Below are positions 37,465-48,223 of a stretch of 64,000 bases of DNA, in pieces. Origin of the DNA: an uncultured Gammaproteobacteria bacterium (GTDB taxonomy: Bacteria > Pseudomonadota > Gammaproteobacteria > UBA6429 > Thiohalophilaceae); assembly GCA_913064945.1 (NCBI GenBank), contig CAJYAN010000002.1, positions 273,447-337,446 of the forward strand, given 5' to 3'. The translations under genes were made by a program, and so were the position numbers. Under the pieces are notes generated by a model. That model saw nothing but the letters and a program-made list of their open reading frames with translations. It was not told the origin of the DNA and ran no database searches. Numbering within the stretch: position 1 is the first letter of the stretch; every line of letters starts with the position of its first letter.

Positions 37465-38067
37465 TTATGCCAGTGCTTTTTGAATTAAAGGAACTAACGG
37501 TTCTGGCAAGGTAATGCTACCGGAGAGGGCAAACTGCTGACCGTTGTCAGACATCTTCTTCCACGTCTTCTGCACAATATCGATCCACTTCTCTTCGCTG
37601 TACTCGGGGTGTTTGCCAGCGAACTCCAGCATGTAGTGTTCGATAAAAGTCAGGTCGACGACGTCTTCGAGTAATTGGGTATCGGGGTTGGTCTTGATGC
37701 CTTTTTTACCGACCATTAATTTCACACGTTCCAGGTCTTCATCACTATAACCGGCCTCAGCCATGTATTCGGCAGTGGTTTCCGCATGATACTTGTACAG
37801 ATCGGTACGCCATTTCAGGTAGCCAATTCGATCCATGGGATAGGCGTCACGCGGTGAGGTCCAGCGTTTGACGTGCTGACCACGGATACCGATTTGTTGG
37901 ACTTCATCGGCGTCCGGTGTGTAACGTTGCAGCATGTCGGACATACGGTGCGAATAGAGCAACTCTTTGGGCCACTCCTTGCCGTTTTCGTCTTTTACTT
38001 TATTGGGGTCTTCGCTGTTGGCAGCGTCAATCAGGCTAATTGCCTTTTTAAGCATTTCTTGGGACAT
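37465..38067 (-). CDS. DUF4202 family protein
   Basis: 200 residues from ATG 38067 with GGAG upstream; an in-frame codon at 38103 is less likely. The segments LYSHRMSDMLQRYTPDADE and IRGQHVKRWTSPRDAYPMDR are typical of DUF4202. Function is unknown; the histidines in these segments suggest a metal site. It stands alone between the aconitase gene and the DUF4124 gene. Confidence 0.9.
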   Translation of the reverse strand: MSQEMLKKAISLIDAANSEDPNKVKDENGKEWPKELLYSHRMSDMLQRYTPDADEVQQIGIRGQHVKRWTSPRDAYPMDRIGYLKWRTDLYKYHAETTAEYMAEAGYSDEDLERVKLMVGKKGIKTNPDTQLLEDVVDLTFIEHYMLEFAGKHPEYSEEKWIDIVQKTWKKMSDNGQQFALSGSITLPEPLVPLIQKALA

Positions 38068-38251
38068 ATCATTTCTCCGGTTGCTGAGACCATTGAGGGT
38101 CACAGGTAAAAAATGAATTTTCAGGACTGGCTATTAAACACAAACAGTATACGTCTTGGATATATCCGAAAAGAGATAGAAATAAAACAGGCTCTAGTTT
38201 TGCCGGCGCGAAGCGTAGGTACACTTACTGAACCCCGAAGGAGTTCTAAGT

Positions 38252-38312
38252 GCGAGGGACTAGGAACCAGGCTGGTTTTGATTTTTCTCGTTCCTGGAAC
38301 CTAGTTCCTCGC
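38252..38312. repeat. Inverted repeat between DUF4202 and aconitase genes
   Basis: The arms 38252-38271 and 38293-38312 match as reverse complements at 17 of 20 positions around a 21-base loop that contains TGATTTTTCTCGTT. The element ends 8 bases after the aconitase stop on the minus strand and may act as a terminator or be a small palindromic repeat. Confidence 0.6.
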
Positions 38313-38320
38313 CACTGTTT

Positions 38321-40978
38321 TTACGCCGCCAATTGACGCAAGACGTAATGCAGGATGCCGCCATGACGGTAGTAATCGACTTCCTTCGGCGTATCAATAC
38401 GTACGCGAGCGGTAAAGGTCTTGCTGCTACCATCTTCCGCTGTCGCCGTCACCGTGACTTGTTTGACCGTTGCATCGCCGAGGCCGGTGATATCAAACGT
38501 TTCCTGTCCGGTCAGATCCAGGCTGGCCGCCGTATCACCGTCGTTAAACTGCAACGGCAGAATGCCCATGCAAACCAGGTTGGTGCGATGAATGCGCTCG
38601 TAACTCTCGGCAATCACGGCATGAACGCCCAGTAATCGAGGACCCTTGGCGGCCCAGTCACGTGAAGAACCGGAACCGTATTCCTTACCGGCAATGACGA
38701 CACAGGGAATGTTATCCGCTTTATATTTCATCGCGGCATCGAAAATACTCATCTGCTCGCCGGAAGGCTGATGTAACGTCACACCACCCTCGGTACCCGG
38801 CGCCATGAGATTGCGTAGACGTATATTGGCAAAAGTGCCACGCATCATCACTTCGTGATTACCACGACGTGAACCGAGAGAGTTAAAGTCACTAGGTTGT
38901 ACACCCTTGGCCTGCAGGTACTTGCCCGCTGGACTGTCGGGCTTGATGGCACCGGCAGGGGAAATATGATCCGTGGTCACCGAATCACCGAGCACCGCCA
39001 GGGCACGAGCGCCCTTGATATCACAGACGGCTGAAATATCTTTGGTGATGCCTTCAAAATACGGTGGGTGTTGAATGTAGGTGGAGTCCGCCCAGGCAAA
39101 CAACTGCCCTTCGGGAGATTTTAAATTCGTCCAGCGATCTTCACCACGATAGACTTCATCGTAGGCCTGACTGAACTCGGCACGATTGACGCTCTGGTTA
39201 ATAATGTCGTTAATCTCTTTCTGGCTTGGCCAGATATCCTTCAAATAGACATCCTGGCCATCACTGTCCTTGCCGAGCGAGTCATTTTGCAGGTCGACAT
39301 TCATGCTACCGGCCAGGGCATAGGCCACGACCAGTGGTGGCGAGGCCAGGTAATTCATACGGACCTCGGCGTGTACGCGTCCTTCGAAGTTACGGTTACC
39401 CGATAAGACGGCACAGGCGGACAGGTTGCCCTCGGCAATGGCTTTAGAGACGGGCGCTGGCAGTGGTCCTGAGTTGCCGATACAGGTGGCGCAGCCATAA
39501 CCGACGACATGGAAACCCAATTGTTCGAGGCTATCGATGACATTGGCCTGCTTCAGGTATTCCGTGACGACGCGAGATCCCGGGGCGAGTGAAGTCTTGA
39601 CCCAGGGTTTGACCTTTAGACCTCGGGCAGCCGCTTTCTGCGCCACCAGCCCTGCACCCAGCATGACGGCCGGGTTAGAGGTATTGGTACACGAGGTAAT
39701 GGAGGCAATAACGACGGCACCATCATCCAGTGTTACCTGTTGACCATTGATCTCAGTGGTGACCGCTTTGCTCTCAAGATGGCGCTCGGCCTTCAGGGAC
39801 TTGAGGGCATCATTGAACATGCGCTTTGACTGCTTCAATGGCACACGGTCCTGCGGCCGTTTTGGCCCGGCCAGGCTGGCTTCAATGCTACCCATGTCCA
39901 GGGTAACCGTGCTGGTGTAGACAGCGTCCGGGGCATCCGGGGTACGAAACAGCCCCTGTTCTCTGGCATAGGTCTCAACCAGGGCAATCTGTTCTTCTGG
40001 TCGACCGGTGAGACGCAGGTAGGTCAGCGTCTCATTATCCACCGGGAAAATACCACAGGTCGCGCCATATTCCGGTGCCATATTGGCCAGGGTAGCGCGG
40101 TCTGCCAGAGATAGTTGGTCCAGGCCAGGGCCGTAGAACTCGACGAACTTACCGACGACGCCATGTTGACGGAGCATTTCGACGACCGTCAGTACCAGGT
40201 CGGTTGCGGTCGTGCCTTCAGGCAACTGGCCGGTCAGTTTGAAACCGACGACCTGGGGAATCAACATGGAAACCGGCTGGCCCAGCAGAGCAGCCTCGGC
40301 CTCAATACCACCTACACCCCAGCCCAGGACGCCCATCGCATTGACCATGGTGGTATGCGAATCAGTGCCGACCAGGGTATCCGGGTAGGCCTGCAGGGTG
40401 CCATGATTTTCCTGGCCAAAAATGACGCGCGCCAGGTACTCAATATTGACCTGGTGGACAATACCGGTATCCGGTGGCACGACCTTGAAATTCGAGAAGG
40501 CTTTCTGGCCCCACTTAAGAAAACTGTAACGCTCCTGGTTGCGCTGATATTCCAGGTCGGCATTTAAATCCGGTGAATTTTTGTGGCCAAAAGAGTCAAT
40601 CTGCACCGAGTGGTCAATGACCAGTTCTGCCGGTGAGAGGGGATTAATCTTGTCTGGATCGCCGCCGAGGATCTTCATGGCATCACGCATGGCGGCCAGA
40701 TCGACCACGGCCGGTACACCGGTAAAATCCTGCATCAGGACACGTGCGGGGGTAAAGGCAATCTCCTGGCTGGGTTCGGCCTGGGCATCCCAGTTGGCCA
40801 TAGCGCGGATATCAGCAGCGGTGACACTGCTGTCATCCTCATGGCGGAGTAGATTTTCCAGCAGAATCTTCAGTGAATAGGGCAAACGGGAGGCACCCTC
40901 GACCGCGTCAAGACGATAGATTTCGTAGTCTTTATTGTTGACCGTGAGTGTGGCACGGGCATTAAAACTGTTACTCAT
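38321..40978 (-). CDS. acnA: Aconitate hydratase A
   Basis: An 885-residue aconitase of the TCA cycle. Cluster cysteines appear in [10 protein letters not shown] (near 433) and [12 protein letters not shown] (near 499), and the C-terminal swivel domain has [28 protein letters not shown] precedes the ATG. It belongs to the AcnA/IRP type by length and motifs. It follows hflD on the same strand with 85 bases between. Confidence 0.97.
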   Translation of the reverse strand: MSNSFNARATLTVNNKDYEIYRLDAVEGASRLPYSLKILLENLLRHEDDSSVTAADIRAMANWDAQAEPSQEIAFTPARVLMQDFTGVPAVVDLAAMRDAMKILGGDPDKINPLSPAELVIDHSVQIDSFGHKNSPDLNADLEYQRNQERYSFLKWGQKAFSNFKVVPPDTGIVHQVNIEYLARVIFGQENHGTLQAYPDTLVGTDSHTTMVNAMGVLGWGVGGIEAEAALLGQPVSMLIPQVVGFKLTGQLPEGTTATDLVLTVVEMLRQHGVVGKFVEFYGPGLDQLSLADRATLANMAPEYGATCGIFPVDNETLTYLRLTGRPEEQIALVETYAREQGLFRTPDAPDAVYTSTVTLDMGSIEASLAGPKRPQDRVPLKQSKRMFNDALKSLKAERHLESKAVTTEINGQQVTLDDGAVVIASITSCTNTSNPAVMLGAGLVAQKAAARGLKVKPWVKTSLAPGSRVVTEYLKQANVIDSLEQLGFHVVGYGCATCIGNSGPLPAPVSKAIAEGNLSACAVLSGNRNFEGRVHAEVRMNYLASPPLVVAYALAGSMNVDLQNDSLGKDSDGQDVYLKDIWPSQKEINDIINQSVNRAEFSQAYDEVYRGEDRWTNLKSPEGQLFAWADSTYIQHPPYFEGITKDISAVCDIKGARALAVLGDSVTTDHISPAGAIKPDSPAGKYLQAKGVQPSDFNSLGSRRGNHEVMMRGTFANIRLRNLMAPGTEGGVTLHQPSGEQMSIFDAAMKYKADNIPCVVIAGKEYGSGSSRDWAAKGPRLLGVHAVIAESYERIHRTNLVCMGILPLQFNDGDTAASLDLTGQETFDITGLGDATVKQVTVTATAEDGSSKTFTARVRIDTPKEVDYYRHGGILHYVLRQLAA

Positions 40979-41063
40979 GGAATCTCCTTAAGATTGCCTT
41001 TCTCGTGAGATGAAGCTGTGCATTATACGATAAGACGAGTCCAAGCGGGACTGTGTCAGTCAC

Positions 41064-41708
41064 TTAGTCATCAAAAGTTGTTTTATCCGCCTCGAGTAGT
41101 TCACGGGCGGCCTTTACAAATTGTTTTCTTTTGAACAGTACCTGCCAGCGCCCACCTCCTGTTTGTGACCAGAGGACGGCGGAACGAATCCCGGCCAGCA
41201 GCAGGGCGCGAATTTTGTTGGCATTGGTTGGGTTATTGAGATAACTGCTTTCACCGGCAACCATAATTTTAGGCGGCATCTGACTGATGGTGTTGGTATA
41301 AATATCGGCCAGGTTGGCAATGACATTGTCATGTAAAGGGGTAAAGATTTCAGACTGTTGCCGTGCACGTGTAATGCCATTATCAAGTAGGGCCAACAGG
41401 TCCGGGCGTTTCATCAGTTTTCGTTGCAGGTGTAACAGGGTAATGACATAGCGGGCAATTTCTATTTGTTTTTGTCGGCCATTGTTTTCCAGGTGCTCAA
41501 TCACGGCATTCAGGCCGGTTTGCAGGTTACTGATACGACCATAGACCTGCAGAGTGTTGCTGGGATCAGTGATCAGCAGACTCTTGATGGCGGTCTCCAG
41601 GTCAATGGCATCAGCACTGCCGCGGGTGGCAATACTATGCACCAAAATGGTAGCTTGAAATAACCCTGCCAATGCCAGGGTGCGTTCTTGAAATGTGTGT
41701 TGTGTCAT
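41064..41708 (-). CDS. hflD: HflD, lysogenisation regulator homologue
   Basis: 214 residues from ATG 41708 (MTQHTFQERTLALAGLFQA); an upstream in-frame codon at 41798 lies inside mnmA. The protein is helical with the HflD pattern. In E. coli it lies between mnmA and purB and interacts with phage lambda CII. Here it starts five bases after the mnmA stop, keeping the mnmA-hflD order. Confidence 0.92.
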   Translation of the reverse strand: MTQHTFQERTLALAGLFQATILVHSIATRGSADAIDLETAIKSLLITDPSNTLQVYGRISNLQTGLNAVIEHLENNGRQKQIEIARYVITLLHLQRKLMKRPDLLALLDNGITRARQQSEIFTPLHDNVIANLADIYTNTISQMPPKIMVAGESSYLNNPTNANKIRALLLAGIRSAVLWSQTGGGRWQVLFKRKQFVKAARELLEADKTTFDD

Positions 41709-41713
41709 GCGGT

Positions 41714-42808
41714 TTATTGCGCGCCTTGAATAATGCCGCCACCCAGACAGACTTCGTCCTGATAAAAGACGATTGATTGTCCTGGCGTCACGGCCCACTG
41801 TGGTTGATCAAAGACTACCGTACCACATTGTGTATTGAGTTGAGTAATCTGGCAGGTGGTATCCGGCTGACGATAACGCGTACGTGCAGTGCAGTGATAG
41901 GGTAGCGCTTCGGGTGGTGCATTAATCCAGTTAATGTCGGCAAAGCTAACCGAGGATTGATACAGCGTGGGATGTTGTTTGCCCTGAACGACATAAAGAA
42001 TATTTTGCTCAAGGTCTTTGCGTGCGACATACCAGGGTTCATCGGCATAGTTTTTCTGCCCGCCAATTTTTAAACCCTGGCGTTGGCCGAGGGTGTAATA
42101 CATTAAACCGTCATGGCGGCCAATGACCGCATCATTATCCAGCACACGGATCTCGCCTGGCTGGGCGGGCAGATACTTTTGTAAAAAGGCTTTAAAGTCA
42201 CGTTCGCCAATAAAACAAATGCCGGTGCTATCTTTCTTGTTATATGTGATCAAGTTGTTTTCTTTGGCAAGTTCACGGACATGTGTTTTTTCCAGTTCAC
42301 CAATGGGGAACAGGGCATGTGCCAGTTGGTATTGATTCAGGGCATAGAGAAAATAAGTCTGATCCTTGTTGCGGTCCTTACCGCGTAAGAGTTGGAACTG
42401 ACCGTGTGTCTCGGCAATACGTGCGTAGTGTCCGGTGGCGATCTTGTCGGCGCCCTGGCTCAGTGCGTAGTCAAGAAAGGCCTTAAACTTGATTTCCTTG
42501 TTACAGAGAATATCGGGGTTGGGGGTACGGCCAGAGCGATACTCTGTGAGAAAGTATTCAAAGACCTTGTCCCAGTATTGATCGGCAAAATTGACGCCCT
42601 GCAGAGAGATGCCCAGGCTATCGGCGACCTGCCGGGCATCCGCCAGGTCGTCCTCAACAGTACAGCTACCGTCGCGATCCTCCTCTTCCCAGTTTTTCAT
42701 GAAGACTGTCTGGAGCGAATGGCCTGCCTGCTTGAGCAACAGGGCGGCCACAGAGGAATCGACTCCTCCGGACAAACCAACGATGATTCTGGAAACGGTG
42801 TTTGGCAT
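41714..42808 (-). CDS. mnmA: tRNA 2-thiouridylase
   Basis: A 364-residue enzyme that puts sulfur on U34 of Lys, Glu and Gln tRNAs. The PP-loop SGGVDS is at 13-18, and the catalytic cysteines are Cys102 (NPDILCNKE) and Cys198 (DSTGICFIG). It needs persulfide sulfur from a Tus-type relay; the dsrEFH set in this window is the oxidative counterpart of that relay. It forms an operon with hflD. Confidence 0.97.
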   Translation of the reverse strand: MPNTVSRIIVGLSGGVDSSVAALLLKQAGHSLQTVFMKNWEEEDRDGSCTVEDDLADARQVADSLGISLQGVNFADQYWDKVFEYFLTEYRSGRTPNPDILCNKEIKFKAFLDYALSQGADKIATGHYARIAETHGQFQLLRGKDRNKDQTYFLYALNQYQLAHALFPIGELEKTHVRELAKENNLITYNKKDSTGICFIGERDFKAFLQKYLPAQPGEIRVLDNDAVIGRHDGLMYYTLGQRQGLKIGGQKNYADEPWYVARKDLEQNILYVVQGKQHPTLYQSSVSFADINWINAPPEALPYHCTARTRYRQPDTTCQITQLNTQCGTVVFDQPQWAVTPGQSIVFYQDEVCLGGGIIQGAQ

Positions 42809-42968
42809 ATCTCAATAAAAATCAGCAGGTTATCGAAAATCACATCTTGCGAGGCACCATTCTAGCAAAGCTGACATCCGATAACTATTTGAGATTAAAG
42901 CAGTTATGGCACACGGTCGATACAGGGACAGAGTTAAAGGTCATAGGGAATAGGGATATTTTAGTCTG

Positions 42969-45905
42969 ATGATCACCGCAGGTAGTTTTAAAATACGCCT
43001 GGTTATTGCAGCTGCCGTGCTATCGACGATGGTGGTTATGATGATCTTTTCTGCCCAAGGACTCATCAATGAGTCGAGGAAAGAGAACGTCGATAACCTC
43101 CTCAGTATGAGCGTGCTGAATACCTATTTGGCAACGATAAAAAACAAATTACTAGACACCGAGCGGCTGATTTATCAGCAGGCGGTTAATCCTGATGCAA
43201 AGCAATCACAGTTGTTTCTGAAAAGAATTTCTGACCTGCAGTATACTGAAGCAGTCCTAAATAAATTTGTAGTCGAACAGATTTCCGGGCACGCACAACA
43301 ATCACATTCGGTTGTTGACCTTCAACGTATTCACCACCTGGTTACTTCAATTATTGAACTTACTCAACAAATCAACACAAACGGGCAAAACTATTTTAGC
43401 GTTTCTGAGGACCTGGTACAGCGTGTGCCGGGCATGCGCATACTTACCGATAAACTGTTACCACAAAATGATCGCTTTATGGCAGCCGCCGAGCTGGCTA
43501 TTGCAGAAAGTGAAAATGTCCTTGATCAACCACATCAAGTCGAAATTCGAAATCTATTTCAAAATTTACGCTATGTCTGGTCACAGCAAATTAGCTGGGT
43601 CCGACTTTTTATTGCCAATCGTGCCGGTGTCTTTGGTGAGGCACAGCATAGTATGAATGTTAGCCTCAAAAATAGACAAATCTACGTAGGTCAGGCAAAC
43701 GACTACATTAAAAAGCTTGAGCAGTTAAATGCGAACGGCGTGCTTGATATTCAAGAGTCACAGTCAACCAATGAAATTCGTCATATTCTTGTGACGTATG
43801 AAATTGATTTTTACAAGGTAAAAACAATCTATTTTTCAAATGACTGGCGACATGATCTGCAAGTGCTGCATAACAAAATGATGCCACTGTTTGAAAATGT
43901 ATGGAGTGAAATTGGCCTATTCGAGGCGGCGCTCGGTGATTATGCCAAAACATCAATTACTTTATCGCAAAATGTAACTACTCAGTCTAGATATTTTATC
44001 TGGATCGTTGGTGCGATTTCTCTGATGATGATGCTAATTACCTATATGCTGTTTGATCGAATTTTGCGGCGTCCTCTATTACAAATCGCAACAGCACTGG
44101 ATGCCGAGGCGGCCGGTAAAGCTGTCGAGATAAAGCTGCATAACCCGGTAGAAGAAACAGGTTTATTGATAAGTGCCTTTCGAAATATGCAAAAACAGGT
44201 TCACCACCGTCAGACCCGACTTGAATCCATTCTGGATAATGCCGCAGAAGGTATTATAACCATAAACGAAATTGGCGAAATCGAGACCTTCAACGCCGCG
44301 GCGCAATCACTCTTTGGTTATAGTTTTGCGGAGGTAGCAGGCAAGAACGTCAAGATGCTGGTCCCGGAACCACACCGGACTCGGCATGATGACTATCTTG
44401 CAAAGTATATACGCGAAGGCACAGAAAGTGTCATTGGCGTCATGCGCGAGGTATCTGCAGAAAGAAAAAATGGTACGCTTTTCGCTATGTCGCTTAAGGT
44501 GAGTGAAATGTATCTGGATGGGGAGCGCCACTTTACCGCAGTCGTTGATGATATCAGCGATCGCAAGGCTTTAATTCAAAATTTACGCAATCTGGCAGAA
44601 CATGATTCATTGACTGGCTTGTATAATCGTCTTTATTTTTCAGAAGAATTGGAGCGGGCAGTTGTAAAGAAGCGTCGCGGTGACCCCAATGCGATTGCGC
44701 TTTTGTATATTGATCTGGATAACTTCAAATATGTAAACGACACCATGGGCCATTTGGCTGGCGATCAGCTGCTGATTGAAGTGGGTTCGATACTTACGTC
44801 TAAAACACGTGAATCTGATTTGTTGGCACGTCTCGGAGGTGATGAATTCGCAGTCATTCTGTTTCGCCCGGATCCTTTATCGATTGCCGATGCTGCCGAA
44901 CGCTTTCGTCAATCTATTGAGGAATATGTGTTCCTCTGCGATGGTAAGACCGTCAATATTGGATGCTCTATCGGTGTTGCCGAGTTGAGCGCTGATATTC
45001 ACGGCAAAGATCAAATTTTATCAAGGGCTGATATCGCCTGCACAGAGGCCAAGAAACGTGGCCGCAATATTGTGCATATTTTTACAGAACATGACCAATA
45101 TAAAATATCAGATATGTCATCAGATATTGGTTGGGCAAGTAAAATAAAGCAGTCTATTGCGAATGATTGTTTTGTGCTGGCTGGCCAACCTGTCGTTGCA
45201 ACCAATACTAAGAAAGTGAATTTTGTTGAAGTGTTGTTACGCTTACGCAACGAGCATGGTGAGATTATTCCCCCAGCAGGTTTTATGCCGTCAGCAGAGC
45301 GCTTTGGTCTGATGGCCGACATCGACCGCTGGGTGATCGGACATGCCCTGGCTTTGTTGGCGCAAATGCATGCAAGCAATAAAAATCTTCGGTTTTCCAT
45401 TAACCTTTCCGCCAATTTTATTGAGGACAAAAATATAATAGAAATCATCAGCAAGAACATTCGCCGCTATGGGATAAACCCCTCGGCGCTTTTGTTTGAA
45501 GTTACCGAGTCAGCCGCCATTGCCGACTTGCAAAATGCTTCGAAAGTATTACGCAAACTTCGTGACTTCGGCTGCTCAACGGCGCTCGATGATTTCGGTG
45601 TGGGGTATTCCTCTTTTGCCTATCTCAAGGAATTGCCGGTTGATTATGTGAAGATAGACGGCGCTTTTGTCCGTGACATCGATAAGAATCACCTTAGTCT
45701 GGCATTTGTTAAATCAATCAATGATATTGCGCACGCGATGGGTAAAAAAACGGTTGCCGAATTTGTGGAAACGCAGCGCTGTCTTGACCAGTTGAATAGT
45801 ATCGGCGTTGATTATGTGCAGGGATATTTTCTCGGTAAACCGGAACTATTTGCGGAACACTTTCATGCGGAAGCTATACGTTTAAAATATCACTCTGATA
45901 AATGA
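42969..45905 (+). CDS. Membrane GGDEF-EAL protein with PAS domain
   Basis: 978 residues: a membrane helix at about 9-30, a periplasmic sensor region, a second helix near 338-362, a HAMP-like linker, a PAS domain (about 415-530), GGDEF (motif LGGDEF near 622, inhibitory site RESD before it) and EAL. The EAL motif reads EVL (near 752), but the other phosphodiesterase residues are present (ANFIED, FEVTES, DDFGVGYSS, QGYFLGKP), so both activities are possible. The gene lies between mnmA and nudJ, which are neighbours in E. coli, so it looks inserted. Confidence 0.93.
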   Translation: MITAGSFKIRLVIAAAVLSTMVVMMIFSAQGLINESRKENVDNLLSMSVLNTYLATIKNKLLDTERLIYQQAVNPDAKQSQLFLKRISDLQYTEAVLNKFVVEQISGHAQQSHSVVDLQRIHHLVTSIIELTQQINTNGQNYFSVSEDLVQRVPGMRILTDKLLPQNDRFMAAAELAIAESENVLDQPHQVEIRNLFQNLRYVWSQQISWVRLFIANRAGVFGEAQHSMNVSLKNRQIYVGQANDYIKKLEQLNANGVLDIQESQSTNEIRHILVTYEIDFYKVKTIYFSNDWRHDLQVLHNKMMPLFENVWSEIGLFEAALGDYAKTSITLSQNVTTQSRYFIWIVGAISLMMMLITYMLFDRILRRPLLQIATALDAEAAGKAVEIKLHNPVEETGLLISAFRNMQKQVHHRQTRLESILDNAAEGIITINEIGEIETFNAAAQSLFGYSFAEVAGKNVKMLVPEPHRTRHDDYLAKYIREGTESVIGVMREVSAERKNGTLFAMSLKVSEMYLDGERHFTAVVDDISDRKALIQNLRNLAEHDSLTGLYNRLYFSEELERAVVKKRRGDPNAIALLYIDLDNFKYVNDTMGHLAGDQLLIEVGSILTSKTRESDLLARLGGDEFAVILFRPDPLSIADAAERFRQSIEEYVFLCDGKTVNIGCSIGVAELSADIHGKDQILSRADIACTEAKKRGRNIVHIFTEHDQYKISDMSSDIGWASKIKQSIANDCFVLAGQPVVATNTKKVNFVEVLLRLRNEHGEIIPPAGFMPSAERFGLMADIDRWVIGHALALLAQMHASNKNLRFSINLSANFIEDKNIIEIISKNIRRYGINPSALLFEVTESAAIADLQNASKVLRKLRDFGCSTALDDFGVGYSSFAYLKELPVDYVKIDGAFVRDIDKNHLSLAFVKSINDIAHAMGKKTVAEFVETQRCLDQLNSIGVDYVQGYFLGKPELFAEHFHAEAIRLKYHSDK

Positions 45906-45906
45906 A

Positions 45907-46362
45907 TTAATAGAGATCTTTTAGTAGAGAAAGCTCGTATTGTTTTCCGCTTCGATAATCATTGATGCATTGCATTACCAGTGGGCTGCGTAGACTGTTG
46001 TGGCGAACTTGTTCAACGTCCAGCCATGTCGCCTCAAGAATATCTGGATCCAATGCATTGGTTGTCAATTCAATAATGCTGCCCGCAAAGCAGAAACGCA
46101 CATAGGTCTGCATGGCCTGATTTGTCCAGCGATAAATTCCGACTAAGTATCCTGGCTCAAAGGTGTAGGCGGTCTCTTCCAGGACTTCACGTTTAACGGC
46201 TTCGATTAATGATTCATTCGCCTCCAGATGTCCTGCAGGCTGGTTTAGTACCGGTGGATGCTTATTTTCTCGAACGAGCAGAAAGCGATCATCCTGCTCA
46301 ATGACGGCGGCGACGGTGACGTGCGGGAACCAGCGGTTGCTTGTCTTCAAGTGATTTTGCAT
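45907..46362 (-). CDS. nudJ: NudJ-like Nudix hydrolase
   Basis: 151 residues from ATG 46362. The Nudix box is GHLEANESLIEAVKREVLEE. E. coli NudJ removes phosphate from thiamine pyrophosphate and its precursor and from nucleotides. Its start lies inside the 3' end of rluE (65-base overlap), and no later start fits the conserved HVTVAAVIEQ segment. The pair rluE-nudJ keeps the E. coli order. Confidence 0.9.
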   Translation of the reverse strand: MQNHLKTSNRWFPHVTVAAVIEQDDRFLLVRENKHPPVLNQPAGHLEANESLIEAVKREVLEETAYTFEPGYLVGIYRWTNQAMQTYVRFCFAGSIIELTTNALDPDILEATWLDVEQVRHNSLRSPLVMQCINDYRSGKQYELSLLKDLY

Positions 46363-46918
46363 AAGCGAGTATTTTAGCCTTGTCGAGGTCATCCAGGCGA
46401 TGATATTCACCTGGTTGTAAATCCTGTAATTGCCAGGGTCCAACGGTACTACGGATCAGGCGGAGTGTTGGCAGACCAACGGCCGCTGTCATGCGCCGTA
46501 CCTGGCGATTGCGACCTTCACGAATGGTCAGACTTATCCATGAGGTTGGCACACTTTTTCTAAAGCGTACTGGCGGCTCACGGGGCCAGATATGGGGCTC
46601 CGGTATGAGTAGCGCGCTGCCGGGTTTAGTCGGGCCGTCTTTTAAGAGAACACCCGTTTGCAGTGCCTGTAATGCATCAGGGGTGGGCGTGCCCTCAACC
46701 TGTGACCAGTAGGTCTTGGGGAACTTGTTTCTCGGGTGACTAATCAGATCCTGGAGCCAACCCTGGTCGGTCAGTAATAACAGGCCTTCACTATCTTTAT
46801 CCAGTCGCCCGGCAGGATAAACGGCAGGTACTGTGATGTAGTCAGCCAGTGTGCGGTCATTTTCCTGCCCGCTAAATTGACTCAGGACGCCATAAGGTTT
46901 GTTAAACAGTATTAGCAT
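46298..46918 (-). CDS. rluE: 23S rRNA pseudouridine synthase E
   Basis: A 206-residue RluE-type enzyme. The catalytic aspartate is in GRLDKDSEGLLLLT near residue 39, and REGRNRQVRRM follows later. It modifies U2457 of 23S rRNA in E. coli. The C-terminus ends in a basic ARHRRRRH tail that overlaps the start of nudJ. Confidence 0.93.
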   Translation of the reverse strand: MLILFNKPYGVLSQFSGQENDRTLADYITVPAVYPAGRLDKDSEGLLLLTDQGWLQDLISHPRNKFPKTYWSQVEGTPTPDALQALQTGVLLKDGPTKPGSALLIPEPHIWPREPPVRFRKSVPTSWISLTIREGRNRQVRRMTAAVGLPTLRLIRSTVGPWQLQDLQPGEYHRLDDLDKAKILAYAKSLEDKQPLVPARHRRRRH

Positions 46919-47421
46919 AATTTATTTTAAGATATGACGACGTTGTGCTATCGACGTTTATTGTGCATGTTAACGGCGGCCGTCTCCACCGTTTCGCAAT
47001 TTTAATAGTAAAATGTGACCGGCGGGGCTGTTGAGCGATGTTTATAATACTTTTAAGCATTAGTTGATTGAATCGACTGGTTTTTATATAGAGCTAAATT
47101 AATCAGGAAAATTTGACGCCTCGTGTGGGAGAATATTGATTTTGGAAAGGGCTATGGCCTGAGGCATTATACGATATGATGAAACTCACGTATTTCGTGA
47201 CGCGATACGCCGCGACCTGCGGGTGAGCTTATAAAATTTTCAGCGTCTCCGTTAGGCGCTCTGGATGAACCATGGGCGAGGGTGGAGCAGTCACCTTTGT
47301 GGTAGTTGCCTTATATGAGTAGCCGTTGTGTCTGATATAATTCAAGATCGAAATGCTTCGTTATTTGACGACTTCGTGAGGGCTGACCTGATCGGCAAGG
47401 GGCGAATACCTGACGTATAAT
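46919..47421. other. Intergenic stretch, no gene recognised
   Basis: About 500 bases between rluE and the cspD terminator, both on the minus strand. E. coli has icd next to rluE, but no icd-like coding can be seen here on either strand. The sequence has many stops and no conserved motif. Confidence 0.5.
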
Positions 47422-47459
47422 AATTAACCACCCGGGCAACAACTCCCAGGTGGTTAATT
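47422..47459 (-). terminator. Terminator-like stem-loop after cspD
   Basis: AATTAACCACC (47422-47432) pairs perfectly with GGTGGTTAATT (47449-47459), with three more G-C pairs inside after one mismatch. It lies six bases after the cspD stop. The downstream bases on the minus strand read ATTATA rather than a clean T-run, so it may also protect the message end. Confidence 0.7.
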
Positions 47460-47465
47460 CCAGCG

Positions 47466-47690
47466 CTAGTGGGTTGTTGGAACTTCGTCGTTCAGTGTAA
47501 TGGCCGTTGCGTGCATTCCTTTGGGACCAGCAGTACACTCAAATTCGACTAATTGACCCTTTTTCAGCGTTTTGTAGCCTTCCATCTGGATGGCTGAAAA
47601 ATGAGCAAATATATCGTCACCGCCCTGTTCGGTTGCGATGAAACCGTATCCCTTAGAATTACTAAACCATTTAACAATTCCTGTTTGCAT
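47466..47690 (-). CDS. cspD: Cold-shock-domain protein, CspD position
   Basis: 74 residues from ATG 47690 with AAGGAGG upstream; the frame extends to 47735. The RNA-binding motifs KGYGFI and DIFAHFS are intact. It lies divergent from clpS, the same arrangement as cspD in E. coli, so I use that name. It binds single-stranded nucleic acid. Confidence 0.9.
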   Translation of the reverse strand: MQTGIVKWFSNSKGYGFIATEQGGDDIFAHFSAIQMEGYKTLKKGQLVEFECTAGPKGMHATAITLNDEVPTTH

Positions 47691-47881
47691 GCCTGCAAGC
47701 CTCCTTGTCCATCTTGGGTTACATCCATAAAGCAATTATATTCATAAGAAACAAAAGGTTAAAAAATTGCACCTTGTTTTTCAAATGAACATGCATATAA
47801 ATATAGACGAAAAATAATAGTCTGGCGAATGAGAGACGTTTGAATGCCAGGGAGAACAGGAATTAGGGTAAAATCGAGCAC

Positions 47882-48211
47882 ATGAGTGAAAAACTGCAAA
47901 TTGGACAAGACAAGGACGGTGGCCTGGCCCTCGAAGAGGCCAAGCCGAAAATTAAAAAGCCGCCCTTGTATAAAGTTATTCTGTTAAATGACGATTACAC
48001 ACCTATGGAGTTTGTTGTTCACATACTGGAAGCATTCTTTGGTATGAATCGGGACAAGGCAACACACATCATGTTAAATGTGCATACTAAAGGGAAAGGT
48101 GTCTGCGGTGTCTACACACGCGAAATTGCCGAAACCAAGGTGTCACAGGTTAATGATTATGCGCGTCAAAATGAGCACCCGTTGCTCTGTACGATGGAAG
48201 TTGATTGCTAG
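47882..48211 (+). CDS. clpS: ClpS, N-degron adaptor of ClpA
   Basis: A 109-residue adaptor. The N-terminal tail is flexible and charged, and the core has [16 protein letters not shown], which forms the pocket for N-terminal Leu, Phe, Trp or Tyr. It delivers such substrates to ClpAP. The clpA gene follows after 12 bases. Confidence 0.97.
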   Translation: MSEKLQIGQDKDGGLALEEAKPKIKKPPLYKVILLNDDYTPMEFVVHILEAFFGMNRDKATHIMLNVHTKGKGVCGVYTREIAETKVSQVNDYARQNEHPLLCTMEVDC

Positions 48212-48223
48212 GAGTAAGATGTC

